64,000 bases of DNA. Source: an uncultured Arenicella sp. (lineage in GTDB: Bacteria > Pseudomonadota > Gammaproteobacteria > Arenicellales > Arenicellaceae). This document shows, one piece after another, positions 8,490 to 16,820 of the stretch (its first letter is position 1; the number at the start of each line of letters is the position of its first letter). The stretch lies in NCBI GenBank assembly GCA_937974565.1, contig CALJWL010000012.1:31702-95701 (forward strand), read 5' to 3'. The notes under the pieces were generated by a model. It was given only the letters and a program-made list of their open reading frames with translations. It was not told the DNA's origin and made no database searches. Made by a program: the position numbers and the translations under genes.

Positions 8490-9767
8490 CTAAGTGCCAT
8501 TAGTCAGCTCGTCTAACAACTCATCCGCCGCTGACGCATTGGCTAAGTTTCGCCAGTCATGATGTCGAGCCTGTTGTTTTTCGCCCCACGCTTGTTTTCG
8601 AAGAGCCAACACACCACTGGTGTATGCCGAGGCCACGGAGTGCCCATGCATATAGTCGTATTGATTGCCAGGCTTTGCCACAACGCGCTCACCTGGCGCT
8701 GTGAAAACGTCTGAATAACGATCATCCAGCCCTTGCGCGCGCACAATTAGTACGCCGTCACGTGGCGTGGGAAAGCGTGTACGCATTGACCTTTGAGGGT
8801 CGAAGGCTGCCACCACAATGGCACCACGCCGCACAATTCGTTCAATTAAACGGTCAAGTAACTCATCTTGCGGCCCAGACAAACTTAGGTTCAAAATATC
8901 GGCCCCACTCTTTGCCACCGCATCCAACGCTCTGGCCAAAGACAAGGTATTACAGCGCGTTAAATTTGAATCTGCATGCTCCCAGCACCCTCGGTAAGAC
9001 TCTAAGGTGATCGCGGGTGAAACGCCAACCACACCAAGTTCAGTGCCCGCTTGTGAGATCATTACTCCTGCGATGGCGGTGCCATGACTTTCACCGCTTG
9101 TATCACTGACACCTCTAATTCCAGAAACAAAATCAACGCTCTTATTTCTGGCACCAGCAAAGTCTCGATGTGAGCCGTCCACGGCTGAATCAATGATGGC
9201 AACAATCACCCCAGCCCCGTCTGCCGATACATTGGCGTTTAGTTCGCTTGTATTCGGCGACCTTCTGTCTAATTCGTTGCGTTGAGTGTCTTTAGCTGAC
9301 GAAAGTAAACGAAACTCGTTAGACCGCTGTACCCATTGCACGCGTTTATTGCTTTTCAGAGCTGCCACCGTCTGTTTGGCATCGCCGTTAAAACGCACCA
9401 CTAAGCAGTACACCGATAAGCTTTCGATAAACCACTGGTCGCGCAAATCTAAGTTATATCGATTGGCCTGTTTCTTACTAAATCGTTTTAATTCCAATGA
9501 AGCGCGGTACCCGCCTCCGTTTTTACTGTAACCTGACGCCAGCCAATCTTGTAACCGCGCAGGCCTTGGGTCGTCAAAGACCACGACCCATTCGTCTTCA
9601 GACTGGTCTTGTAAATCATCACTCGAAACTTCGATCAATGGATTTAAGGCAAGGTCACTGAGTTCACCGTTGGCGTTTTCAACCTCGGCTGAGTGATGTC
9701 GGGTCTGAGCGTTAACACTAATGAACATGCAGCAGCCAACCACAACAATGAGGACGCGACGAATCAT
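8490..9767 (-). CDS. S8 family serine peptidase (subtilase), secreted
   Basis: A 425-residue subtilisin-like protease with a signal peptide (residues 1-20, ending V-N-A), a pro-region of about 160 residues and the catalytic domain from about 180. The triad is Asp193 (I-I-D-S-A-V-D), His228 (E-S-H-G-T-A-I-A-G) and Ser377 (G-H-S-V-A-S-A). The usual oxyanion Asn in the A-A-G-N motif is replaced, since the equivalent segment reads A-A-F-D (Asp323). Asp at this place is known in proprotein convertase PC2, so activity is possible but may be altered. It is the last gene of a same-strand cassette with an ECF sigma factor and a membrane anti-sigma protein. That order suggests sigma-dependent expression, or a part in regulated proteolysis. 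Confidence 0.85.
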   Translation of the reverse strand: MIRRVLIVVVGCCMFISVNAQTRHHSAEVENANGELSDLALNPLIEVSSDDLQDQSEDEWVVVFDDPRPARLQDWLASGYSKNGGGYRASLELKRFSKKQANRYNLDLRDQWFIESLSVYCLVVRFNGDAKQTVAALKSNKRVQWVQRSNEFRLLSSAKDTQRNELDRRSPNTSELNANVSADGAGVIVAIIDSAVDGSHRDFAGARNKSVDFVSGIRGVSDTSGESHGTAIAGVMISQAGTELGVVGVSPAITLESYRGCWEHADSNLTRCNTLSLARALDAVAKSGADILNLSLSGPQDELLDRLIERIVRRGAIVVAAFDPQRSMRTRFPTPRDGVLIVRAQGLDDRYSDVFTAPGERVVAKPGNQYDYMHGHSVASAYTSGVLALRKQAWGEKQQARHHDWRNLANASAADELLDELTNGT

Positions 9768-9853
9768 ATGTAATACCTATCTTAACTGAAGATTACTGGC
9801 CACTAGACCCATTGATTACTAAACCTAGCAACGTTTATATTTAACTGTCTTAA

Positions 9854-10603
9854 TTATTCCGAGGTCGTGAATAATGTCACTTCTTTCACTCGGCTGTCAG
9901 CTCGCCACGCCAACGTCTGAGAAGATGATATCTTGGCAGTCGAATACACATACAACTCACCGTTTTTAGCACCAGACTCAAACGTGGATAATCCGTAGGC
10001 AACCAGCATATTACTTACTTCTTCCGCTGATAAGTCTCGGGATACGGTGAATTTTGCCAACCGGCCTTGTTCAACTAAAGTACCAAAATCCACTTTTTGT
10101 GATGCCGCTCCGTCAGACAAAGTGGTGAAATTAGGCTGAACCGAATCAACGTAGTTGTTAACGAATAACAGCGCAACAAACGCAAGTGATGCGGCAGCGG
10201 CCATAGGGCCCACAAGTGAGCGGTTTACCAAGCGAGACATAAAGTCAATGGGAGTCTTGCGGCTCAACGGCGTCTCTGTTTGACTGATTAAAGGCTTTGA
10301 AAGAGCCTCAGTTTGATCAACCTCGTCTGTTTCTTGCGTCTCGCTCTCCAACCTATCGTCTTGCGCCATATCTATACGCGCAAAAAGATCATCAATATTA
10401 GACATCGATATGGCCGCATCTGTTCCGGCCTCGGCCATTTGGGCGCGCAATTTTCGTTCGGCCTGAACGTCAGCCGCTAACCCAGAATCATTGCCCATTA
10501 TGCGCTCAAAGTTACGTTTAGCAGACGGCGTTTGATCGCCTGACACGTAGTCAAAGATTGCCAATTCTCTCAACATTTCAGATTTCTCATTAGAAGAATT
10601 CAT
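9854..10603 (-). CDS. Probable membrane anti-sigma factor
   Basis: A protein of about 249 residues from the ATG at 10603; the frame stays open upstream but the GGGGTAATG context favours this start. The N-terminal third is a soluble helical part with L-R-E-L-A-I-F-D-Y-V-S-G, as in the anti-sigma domains that bind ECF factors. A linker and one transmembrane helix follow (A-A-A-A-S-L-A-F-V-A-L-L-F-V, about residue 140), then a periplasmic domain of about 95 residues. I see no H-x-x-x-C-x-x-C zinc motif. It starts 90 bases after the sigma factor gene on the same strand and precedes the subtilase. The anti-sigma role is inferred from topology and position. Confidence 0.65.
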   Translation of the reverse strand: MNSSNEKSEMLRELAIFDYVSGDQTPSAKRNFERIMGNDSGLAADVQAERKLRAQMAEAGTDAAISMSNIDDLFARIDMAQDDRLESETQETDEVDQTEALSKPLISQTETPLSRKTPIDFMSRLVNRSLVGPMAAAASLAFVALLFVNNYVDSVQPNFTTLSDGAASQKVDFGTLVEQGRLAKFTVSRDLSAEEVSNMLVAYGLSTFESGAKNGELYVYSTAKISSSQTLAWRADSRVKEVTLFTTSE

Positions 10604-10693
10604 TACATTACCCCAACCGGTTTTACTCTTAATTTGTATGCCACCAGCCAATCGACCCTAACTCTATTAAAACCTATGCTCACTGTTGCAAAA

Positions 10694-11269
10694 TTAGTGT
10701 TCGTCATCTTTATCGACCATCGTTTTTAACTTTTGCCTTGCGTGGAACAATCTTGTCTTCACGGTATTAAGCGGCAACTTTAATATTTGCGAAATCTCTT
10801 CAAGGCTGTGCCCGTCAAAATAGGCAAGCTCTATTACATCACGGTGAAGTTCTTTTAATTGAGCCATGGCACGCTTAATCTGATCCAAACGGTCTTCTTG
10901 CAATGCATTTTCCTGCTCAACTTTCTCCGGCAATGAATCGAAATCAATATCACTGCTGTCTTTAGTGTGTTTTTGCTCTTTCCGTACGTGCGTTAAGCAA
11001 ACGCGATAAGCGATACCATAAATCCAAGATGAAACCTTTGCATCCGCACGAAAGGAACCCGCTTTCTGCCAAACAGCAAACATCACATCGTTGTATATCT
11101 CATCCACCAATTTAGGCTCGAACACTCTACGACGTATATAGCTGCCAATGTTGTGTCGGTAACGCGCGTAAATTTCAGTGAGCGCATCTCGGTCTTGATG
11201 CCCGGCAATTAAGTCAATCAATTGCTGGTCTTCAAGTTCGGTTAATTTATTTGACGCTTTCAATTTCAT
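10694..11269 (-). CDS. ECF-type RNA polymerase sigma factor
   Basis: A 191-residue sigma-70 family protein with only regions 2 and 4, as in extracytoplasmic-function sigmas. Region 2 is at about residues 20-90 (I-Y-A-R-Y-R-H-x-I and the D-E-I-Y-N-D-V-M-F-A-V-W segment; F-R-A-D-A-K-V-S-S-W-I-Y-G-I-A matches the region 2.3/2.4 core). Region 4 is at about 135-185 (L-P-L-N-T-V-K-T-R-L-F-H-A-R-Q-K-L). It heads the cassette sigma, membrane anti-sigma, subtilase. The inverted TGAACCTTTT elements upstream (11324-11374) may include its own promoter, as most ECF sigmas are autoregulated. Confidence 0.92.
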   Translation of the reverse strand: MKLKASNKLTELEDQQLIDLIAGHQDRDALTEIYARYRHNIGSYIRRRVFEPKLVDEIYNDVMFAVWQKAGSFRADAKVSSWIYGIAYRVCLTHVRKEQKHTKDSSDIDFDSLPEKVEQENALQEDRLDQIKRAMAQLKELHRDVIELAYFDGHSLEEISQILKLPLNTVKTRLFHARQKLKTMVDKDDEH

Positions 11270-11583
11270 GTTCTTTGGGTTCTCAACCCGTTGTATACGC
11301 CTAATAAGTAATGAATGCCAAACAAAAGGTTCAAAAAAACTAAAAATATAAATTCAATTAACAATGAACCTTTTTCATTTAACAAGACATTTACTAACGA
11401 GAACTAAATAACTTCTCTGGTTTAGCAAATGATTGGTATCGGCCAACGCAGCGCTCTTGAGAGAAAAGAGCCACGGTCATGCACACATTGTAACTGGGGA
11501 TCTAACCACCGCATTCGCTAGCGATAATGCCTACCAAACGCTCAGGCTAACGAACGCAATTTACGATTTAATTAGAGGAATTT
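11270..11583. other. Divergent intergenic region between the sigma operon and the barrel gene
   Basis: This 314-base A/T-rich stretch separates the leftward ECF cassette from the rightward outer-membrane protein gene. It holds the inverted TGAACCTTTT pair listed separately. An ATTAGAGGAATTT ribosome-binding site precedes the start of the barrel gene. I see no gene or RNA in it; the short rightward frame overlapping the start of the barrel gene lacks coding character. Confidence 0.5.
11324..11374. promoter_or_regulatory. Inverted TGAACCTTTT elements, candidate ECF promoter pair
   Basis: The 10-mer AAAAGGTTCA at 11324-11333 is repeated exactly in inverted orientation as TGAACCTTTT at 11365-11374, with 31 bases between. 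Each reads outward or inward as TGAACC, resembling the GAAC -35 core recognised by many ECF sigma factors. One copy faces the sigma gene and the other the barrel gene. A promoter or operator role is inference; no convincing -10 element can be assigned by eye. Confidence 0.35.
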
Positions 11584-12309
11584 ATGAATATCAGAAAGAC
11601 TTGTTTACTCATTGGCCTAGCGGCTGTGATTTCAACACCGTCAGTTAATGCCGAAGATAAAGCTTGGTACGTGGGTATCAACGTCAGTGAAACCGACTTA
11701 GACAGCATTAATACAAATAGTACTTCTCAAGTAGGCGGCGTTACACGTCGAATTGGTATTGATACCGACAGCGACACCGGCTTTGGTATTACCCTGGGCC
11801 GTAACTTATTCACTTCCGATAATGGCAATACCTTAAGCGTGGAACTCAACTATTCTGAATCAGACCATGATCTGGAAAATCTTCGCTTCATGAATAATAG
11901 TTTCTTGGCCAGCGAAGGCCGAGGTGCTGGCTCAGCCGAAGTCGAAACAGTACAAGCCCGCTTAAAATACCAATTCGACTTGGGTGCATTCAAACCGTAT
12001 TTAGGCGTTGGTATCGGCCAATCAGATTTGTCTGTTGAGGCTATTTATGGCGGCTCTATTGGCTCCACTCCTGGAACTCAACCTCCTTTTGCAACAGGCA
12101 GTGACAGTGCCACATCATTCGAATTACGCGCGGGTCTTGCGTATCAGCTGACTGATTCATTAGATGCATTTATCGAATACACAACAAATGATGTAGACGA
12201 TATTGAATTCAGTCGCACAGGGGGTGGCCCTGGTGGTTTGGCCACCACCACTCAAGAAGGTGACTTCGAATTTGACTCCCTGAGTCTTGGGATCAATTTT
12301 CGATTTTAA
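11584..12309 (+). CDS. Outer-membrane beta-barrel protein (OmpA/OmpW-like porin-family domain)
   Basis: A 241-residue exported protein with a signal peptide (cleavage after V-N-A, about residue 23). It shows eight or so amphipathic strands, with loops rich in Gly, Asp, Ser and Thr. The strand sequences W-Y-V-G-I-N-V-S, L-K-Y-Q-F-D-L-G-A-F-K-P-Y-L-G-V-G-I-G and the terminal L-S-L-G-I-N-F-R-F, ending in Phe, fit the outer-membrane beta-barrel family PF13505. No OmpA C-terminal peptidoglycan domain is present. It lies opposite the ECF sigma cassette and could be a target of that sigma; this is inference from position only. Confidence 0.75.
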   Translation: MNIRKTCLLIGLAAVISTPSVNAEDKAWYVGINVSETDLDSINTNSTSQVGGVTRRIGIDTDSDTGFGITLGRNLFTSDNGNTLSVELNYSESDHDLENLRFMNNSFLASEGRGAGSAEVETVQARLKYQFDLGAFKPYLGVGIGQSDLSVEAIYGGSIGSTPGTQPPFATGSDSATSFELRAGLAYQLTDSLDAFIEYTTNDVDDIEFSRTGGGPGGLATTTQEGDFEFDSLSLGINFRF

Positions 12310-12323
12310 CCTTAGCTAGGTGG

Positions 12324-12382
12324 CCCGAAAGCACGTCTTTTTAAGTTTTTGGTTGGTGGACTTATTTTGACGTGTTTTCGGG
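12324..12382 (+). terminator. Long hairpin after the barrel gene
   Basis: CCCGAAAGCACGTC (12324-12337) can pair over 14 positions with GACGTGTTTTCGGG (12369-12382), with one G-U wobble in the rightward transcript. It begins 14 bases after the stop codon, and the loop is 31 bases. The long loop and the short T stretch after it make it an atypical terminator; mRNA 3-prime protection is an alternative. Confidence 0.4.
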
Positions 12383-12725
12383 TACTTTTAAGGAAGAACT
12401 AATAAGGACATCACACTTAAAACGATTCCCCCCTCCCCCCACTTCAAGCCCAATTCCGAGCTAAAGCTTCATATTTTTTATTCTAACTGTGCCAAGTTTC
12501 ACGCAAACGCAGTGACCCACATTTCATTCAAACACAAGAAAAGGTTCGATCTTTTAATATCAGCGGTACGACGCCTCAAACAATAAAACGGCTATGGCCG
12601 CGCGCAAGCACAGGGTACGCAACACTATCAAACCTACATCAATGACGCACAGTGCATCATTAAAGTCATCAAAACGACTGTTTCAGAACAAAATTAGTGT
12701 TCCCTACCATTCAACAACCATTGAC
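12383..12725. other. Intergenic region without a recognised gene
   Basis: About 340 bases between the barrel-gene hairpin and the liuR operator region. There is a C-rich run near 12428-12440 and no open frame with coding character on either strand. I see no tRNA, repeat or clear promoter here. Confidence 0.4.
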
Positions 12726-12777
12726 TGAAGCATATAATTTACGTTAACGTAAACGTAAACAAACATTATATGCTTCA
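12726..12777. repeat. 13-base inverted repeat enclosing the liu operator
   Basis: TGAAGCATATAAT (12726-12738) and ATTATATGCTTCA (12765-12777) are perfect inverted copies separated by 26 bases that contain the LiuR-type palindrome. The repeat ends 18 bases before the liuR start codon. It could form a cruciform or a leader hairpin, or be a second operator for a different protein. Confidence 0.75.
12738..12753. promoter_or_regulatory. LiuR-type operator palindrome
   Basis: TTTACGTTAACGTAAA is a perfect 16-base palindrome, immediately followed by another ACGTAAAC half-site (12753-12760). It lies 42 bases upstream of liuR, which heads the leucine-catabolism operon. MerR-family regulators bind such palindromes in the promoter spacer, and an ACGTAAACG-type element is the known class of LiuR site in Gammaproteobacteria. 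Autoregulation of the operon by LiuR, relieved by a branched-chain acyl-CoA intermediate, is the expected scheme. Confidence 0.7.
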
Positions 12778-12795
12778 ATTTTTATTAATAGATTA

Positions 12796-13170
12796 ATGTC
12801 AATAGAGTATTCCATTAGAGAGCTTGCTGATGAGTTTGGCGTGACCACTCGAACCTTGCGGTTCTACGAGGAAAAAGGGTTGCTATCACCCAAACGACAC
12901 AACCACACTCGCACCTACTCAAACGCCGACCGAACTCGACTTCGATTAATTCTGCGAGGAAAACGTTTGGGCTTAACATTGGAAGAGAGTGCCTCAATCA
13001 TACTTATGTATGATTCGAAGACCGGCAATACCGAACAGCTTGAAGCCTTAATTACTAAGATACGAGGCAAACGCAATCAGCTTATTCAACAACAAAGAGA
13101 TTTAGAATTGATGTTACTTGACCTTAAGGTGGCCGAAGACCGATGTATTCAATCACTCACTAAAGTGTGA
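12796..13170 (+). CDS. liuR: LiuR, MerR-family regulator of leucine/isovalerate catabolism
   Basis: A 124-residue MerR-type regulator. The N-terminal winged helix holds the signature [19 protein letters not shown] (residues 14-32), followed by the R-x-Y-S-x-x-D-R-x-R-L-R-L-I wing. A coiled-coil dimerisation helix runs over about residues 75-115. It has no cysteine cluster of the metal-sensing MerR members, apart from a single Cys near the C-terminus. Position directly before the liuA-E genes and after a matching palindromic operator supports assignment as LiuR. Confidence 0.9.
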   Translation: MSIEYSIRELADEFGVTTRTLRFYEEKGLLSPKRHNHTRTYSNADRTRLRLILRGKRLGLTLEESASIILMYDSKTGNTEQLEALITKIRGKRNQLIQQQRDLELMLLDLKVAEDRCIQSLTKV

Positions 13171-13237
13171 CTTACATTACCCCCAAAGCTCTGTATCACG
13201 TTCCAACAACACTCGCATTTCAATACTGAACAATACA

Positions 13238-14407
13238 ATGACCAAGCACTATCAATCACTGAATTTTAACTTGGGCGAAGAAATAGACATGCTTCGCAAT
13301 ATGACGCATGAGTTTGCCAATAACGAAATCGCCAACAGGGCACAACAAATTGATCTGGATAACCAGTTTCCGAATGACTTGTGGCGCAAATTCGGCGACC
13401 TAGGCTTGCTCGGCATCACCGTAGAGGAAGAGTATGGTGGCAGTAATATGGGGTACTTGGCACACTGCGTTGCCATGGAAGAAATCAGCCGTGCCTCTGC
13501 ATCGGTGGGCCTGTCTTATGGCGCGCACTCAAACCTTTGTGTTAACCAAATACGAAAGAATGGCTCACAAAAACAAAAGTTGAAGTATTTACCCAAACTG
13601 TGTTCAGGTGAGCATGTGGGTGCGTTGGCCATGTCCGAGCCCAGCGCCGGATCTGACGTAGTGAGTATGCGTTTACGAGCCGATAAAAAAGGAGACCATT
13701 ACGTCTTAAATGGCAACAAAATGTGGATCACTAACGGCCCTGATGCAGACACCTATGTAATTTATGCAAAAACCGATATCCATGGCGGTTCCAAAGGCAT
13801 TACGGCGTTCATCGTAGAGCGCGACTTTCCGGGTTTTTCTCAAGCCCAAAAATTAGACAAACTCGGCATGCGCGGCTCAAACACATGTGAGTTGGTATTT
13901 CAAAATTGCGAGGTTCCCGAAGAAAACATACTCGGCTTTGACGGCGGCGGCGTGCGCGTCTTAATGTCTGGGCTAGACTACGAACGAACGGTCTTATCCG
14001 GTGGGCCGGTGGGCATCATGCAGGCCTGTATGGATATTGTGGTTCCTTACATTCATGAGCGTAAACAATTCGATAAAGCCATCGGCGAGTTCCAGCTCAT
14101 GCAAGGGAAAATTGCTGACATGTACACTTCGATTACGGCTTGTCGCGCTTTCCTTTACGCCGTAGGCGCGGCCTGTGATCGCGGTGAAGACAGCCGCAAA
14201 GACGCCGCGTCTGTTATTTTATATACCGCGGAACAAGCCACGCAGATGGCACTCCAAGCCATACAAACGTTGGGAGGAAACGGTTATATAAATGAGTACC
14301 CCACAGGCCGATTACTACGAGACGCCAAACTTTATGAAATTGGCGCAGGAACCTCAGAAGTACGCCGTATGTTAATCGGCAGAGAACTGTTTAACGAGAC
14401 GCGCTAA
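13238..14407 (+). CDS. liuA: Isovaleryl-CoA dehydrogenase
   Basis: An FAD-dependent acyl-CoA dehydrogenase of 389 residues that converts isovaleryl-CoA to 3-methylcrotonyl-CoA, passing electrons to ETF. The frame is open upstream into liuR, but the ATG at 13238 gives the family-standard length and N-terminus. Visible landmarks are [10 protein letters not shown] (substrate/FAD loop), [19 protein letters not shown], and the C-terminal signature [12 protein letters not shown]. The Y-E-R segment near residue 247 fits the isovaleryl-CoA dehydrogenase subfamily, where the catalytic Glu sits at this place. It overlaps the next gene by one base (TAATG). Confidence 0.93.
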   Translation: MTKHYQSLNFNLGEEIDMLRNMTHEFANNEIANRAQQIDLDNQFPNDLWRKFGDLGLLGITVEEEYGGSNMGYLAHCVAMEEISRASASVGLSYGAHSNLCVNQIRKNGSQKQKLKYLPKLCSGEHVGALAMSEPSAGSDVVSMRLRADKKGDHYVLNGNKMWITNGPDADTYVIYAKTDIHGGSKGITAFIVERDFPGFSQAQKLDKLGMRGSNTCELVFQNCEVPEENILGFDGGGVRVLMSGLDYERTVLSGGPVGIMQACMDIVVPYIHERKQFDKAIGEFQLMQGKIADMYTSITACRAFLYAVGAACDRGEDSRKDAASVILYTAEQATQMALQAIQTLGGNGYINEYPTGRLLRDAKLYEIGAGTSEVRRMLIGRELFNETR

Positions 14408-16017
14408 TGCCCATTATTAAAAGCAAAATCAACGTTCGCTCAGACGAATTTCAAACCAACGCCGAGCATGTGCGCGCTCAGGTCAGTGACTTATCTAAGC
14501 TGGTAGAACAAATTAAATTAGGCGGAGGGCCAACGAAACAACAACGACACCAGAATAAAGGCAAACTGTTAGTACGCCAACGCATTGAAGGCCTACTAGA
14601 TGAGGGTTCACCTTTTTTAGAGATCGGGCAGCTTGCGGCGCACAATGTATACGAAAACGAGAACGTCGCCGCCGCCGGAGTGGTGGTTGGCATAGGCCAA
14701 ATAGCGGGGCAGGAATGCATGATTGTGGCCAATGATGCCACGGTTAAAGGCGGCAGCTATTACCCACTCACGGTAAAAAAACACCTGCGTGCGCAGACCA
14801 TCGCCGAACAAAACCATCTGCCTTGTATCTATCTAGTAGACTCCGGCGGAGCTAATCTCGCACGCCAAGAAGAAGTGTTTCCTGATCGGGAACACTTTGG
14901 CCGTATCTTTTATAACCAAGCTCGTATGTCAGCAAAGAATATCCCGCAAATTGCCGCCGTTATGGGCTCCTGCACGGCTGGCGGCGCCTACGTGCCGGCC
15001 ATGGCCGATGAGTCGATAATTGTTAAAGATCACGCGACCATTTTCTTAGCTGGCCCTCCTCTGGTTAAAGCCGCAACGGGCGAAGAGGTAAGCGCTGAAG
15101 AATTGGGAGGCGCGGATGTGCATTGCCGAGATTCTGGCGTGGCTGATCACTTTGCTGATAACGATGAACACGCCTTGGTATTGGCGCGCAACTCAATTGA
15201 GCGCCTAAATCGAGTTAAGTTACTCCAATTAGACAGAAAAGACTCTCTGGAACCGCGTTACGATATTGAAGAACTTTACGGCATCATGCCAACCGACATG
15301 CGGCAACCCTTTGATGTACGTGAAGTCATAGCACGCATTGTCGATGATTCCGATTTTGATGAATTCAAAGCGTTATTTGGCACAACGCTAATCTGCGGTT
15401 TCGCTAGACTCTATGGCTACCCTGTCGGCATCGTTGCCAATAATGGCGTGTTATTCAGCGAGTCAGCGCAAAAAGGAGCGCACTTTATAACGCTTTGCGG
15501 ACAACGAAAAATCCCTCTTGTATTTTTACAAAACATCACGGGGTTTATGGTTGGAAAACAATACGAAGCAGGCGGCATTGCCAAGCACGGTGCAAAAATG
15601 GTCAACGCCGTTGCTAACGTCAATGTACCTAAGTTGACCCTTATCATCGGCAACTCTTATGGGGCTGGGAATTATGGTATGTGTGGCCGCGCTTATGAAC
15701 CCAACTTTTTATTCATGTGGCCCACAGCGCGTATCTCCGTGATGGGCGGTGAACAAGCCGCCGGAGTGTTGGCACAAGTCAAACGTAGCCAAAAAGAGCG
15801 TTCAGGGCAAGAATGGTCGGAACAAGAAGAAACCGAATTTAAACAACCCACTCTAGATTTGTACGAACAAAAGAGTCACCCCTACTACGCATCAGCACGC
15901 CTGTGGGACGACGGCGTCATTGATCCCGCCGACACACGTCAAGTGTTAGGTTTGGCATTGTCCGCTTCGTTAAACAAACCCATTGAAGAGTCTCACTACG
16001 GCGTTTTCAGGATGTAA
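14407..16017 (+). CDS. liuB: Methylcrotonyl-CoA carboxylase beta (carboxyltransferase) subunit
   Basis: The 536-residue carboxyltransferase subunit of 3-methylcrotonyl-CoA carboxylase moves the carboxyl group from carboxybiotin to 3-methylcrotonyl-CoA, giving 3-methylglutaconyl-CoA. Both crotonase-fold halves are visible. The N-terminal half has [12 protein letters not shown] and [13 protein letters not shown]. The C-terminal half has [11 protein letters not shown] and [14 protein letters not shown], then the [11 protein letters not shown] segment. The [11 protein letters not shown] form is typical of methylcrotonyl rather than propionyl carboxylases. Its partner subunit is LiuD, two genes downstream. 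Confidence 0.95.
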   Translation: MPIIKSKINVRSDEFQTNAEHVRAQVSDLSKLVEQIKLGGGPTKQQRHQNKGKLLVRQRIEGLLDEGSPFLEIGQLAAHNVYENENVAAAGVVVGIGQIAGQECMIVANDATVKGGSYYPLTVKKHLRAQTIAEQNHLPCIYLVDSGGANLARQEEVFPDREHFGRIFYNQARMSAKNIPQIAAVMGSCTAGGAYVPAMADESIIVKDHATIFLAGPPLVKAATGEEVSAEELGGADVHCRDSGVADHFADNDEHALVLARNSIERLNRVKLLQLDRKDSLEPRYDIEELYGIMPTDMRQPFDVREVIARIVDDSDFDEFKALFGTTLICGFARLYGYPVGIVANNGVLFSESAQKGAHFITLCGQRKIPLVFLQNITGFMVGKQYEAGGIAKHGAKMVNAVANVNVPKLTLIIGNSYGAGNYGMCGRAYEPNFLFMWPTARISVMGGEQAAGVLAQVKRSQKERSGQEWSEQEETEFKQPTLDLYEQKSHPYYASARLWDDGVIDPADTRQVLGLALSASLNKPIEESHYGVFRM

Positions 16018-16019
16018 TC

Positions 16020-16820
16020 ATGATCGACATTAGAAAACAAGAAAACGGCATCGCGGTCGTTACGTTAAATCGACCCTCGAAACACAACGCATTCGATGAA
16101 CACCTGATAGCGTCGATGACCCAAACGTTTCGCGATATTGAAAGCGATGATGAGGTGCGTTTAATGGTACTTGCAGCCGAAGGGAAAAACTTTTCTGCTG
16201 GCGCAGACTTAGCTTGGATGCAGCGCATGGCAAGTTATAACCATGATAAAAATTTAGAAGATGCGCAAAGCTTAGCAGAAATGCTGCGCACCTTGAATTT
16301 TCTAAAAAAGCCCACCCTTGCTCGCATTCAGGGCGCGGCGTTCGGTGGGGCCGTAGGTCTGGTGAGTTGTTGTGACATTGCGGTTGCCGCGGATAACGCA
16401 CGCTTTTGCCTTAGTGAGGTGAGGATAGGCCTAATTCCAGCCACAATATCACCGTACGTTATTGCGGCCATAGGTGAGCGCGCGGCGCGGCGATATTTTC
16501 TCAGCGCCGAACATTTCTCCGCCACTCAGGCTCTAACCTTGGGGCTTGTCAGCGAAATCACATCATCAGACAAACTTGATGAGTGTATTGATTCAATAAC
16601 TCAGCAAATTTTGAACAATAGCCCTACGGCTATCAAAGAAGCGAAACGGTTGATTGCCGATGTGGCTAATGCTCAGATCACAACGGAATTGATCAACAAC
16701 ACCAGTGAGCGTATAGCCCGCATTCGCACCTCCAATGACGGGCAAGAAGGCGTGACTGCGTTTTTGGAAAAACGTCCGCCGACATGGCTAAACCAGCCGC
16801 CGCCTGCGGAGGCTGAGTGA
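16020..16820 (+). CDS. liuC: 3-methylglutaconyl-CoA hydratase (enoyl-CoA hydratase family)
   Basis: A 266-residue crotonase-family enzyme that adds water to 3-methylglutaconyl-CoA to give HMG-CoA. The oxyanion and CoA-binding loops are visible as F-S-A-G-A-D-L-A-W-M (about residue 58) and I-Q-G-A-A-F-G-G-A-V-G-L (about 102), followed by C-C-D-I-A-V-A. The A-D-L-x-W-M form is characteristic of AUH/LiuC hydratases. It starts two bases after the liuB stop and its own stop overlaps the liuD start, so translation of the operon is probably coupled. Confidence 0.92.
   Translation: MIDIRKQENGIAVVTLNRPSKHNAFDEHLIASMTQTFRDIESDDEVRLMVLAAEGKNFSAGADLAWMQRMASYNHDKNLEDAQSLAEMLRTLNFLKKPTLARIQGAAFGGAVGLVSCCDIAVAADNARFCLSEVRIGLIPATISPYVIAAIGERAARRYFLSAEHFSATQALTLGLVSEITSSDKLDECIDSITQQILNNSPTAIKEAKRLIADVANAQITTELINNTSERIARIRTSNDGQEGVTAFLEKRPPTWLNQPPPAEAE

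Noticed and set aside
11433..11648. Rightward 71-codon frame overlapping the start of the barrel gene
   Set aside because: It conflicts with the signal peptide of the barrel gene, which has the better ribosome-binding site and family features.
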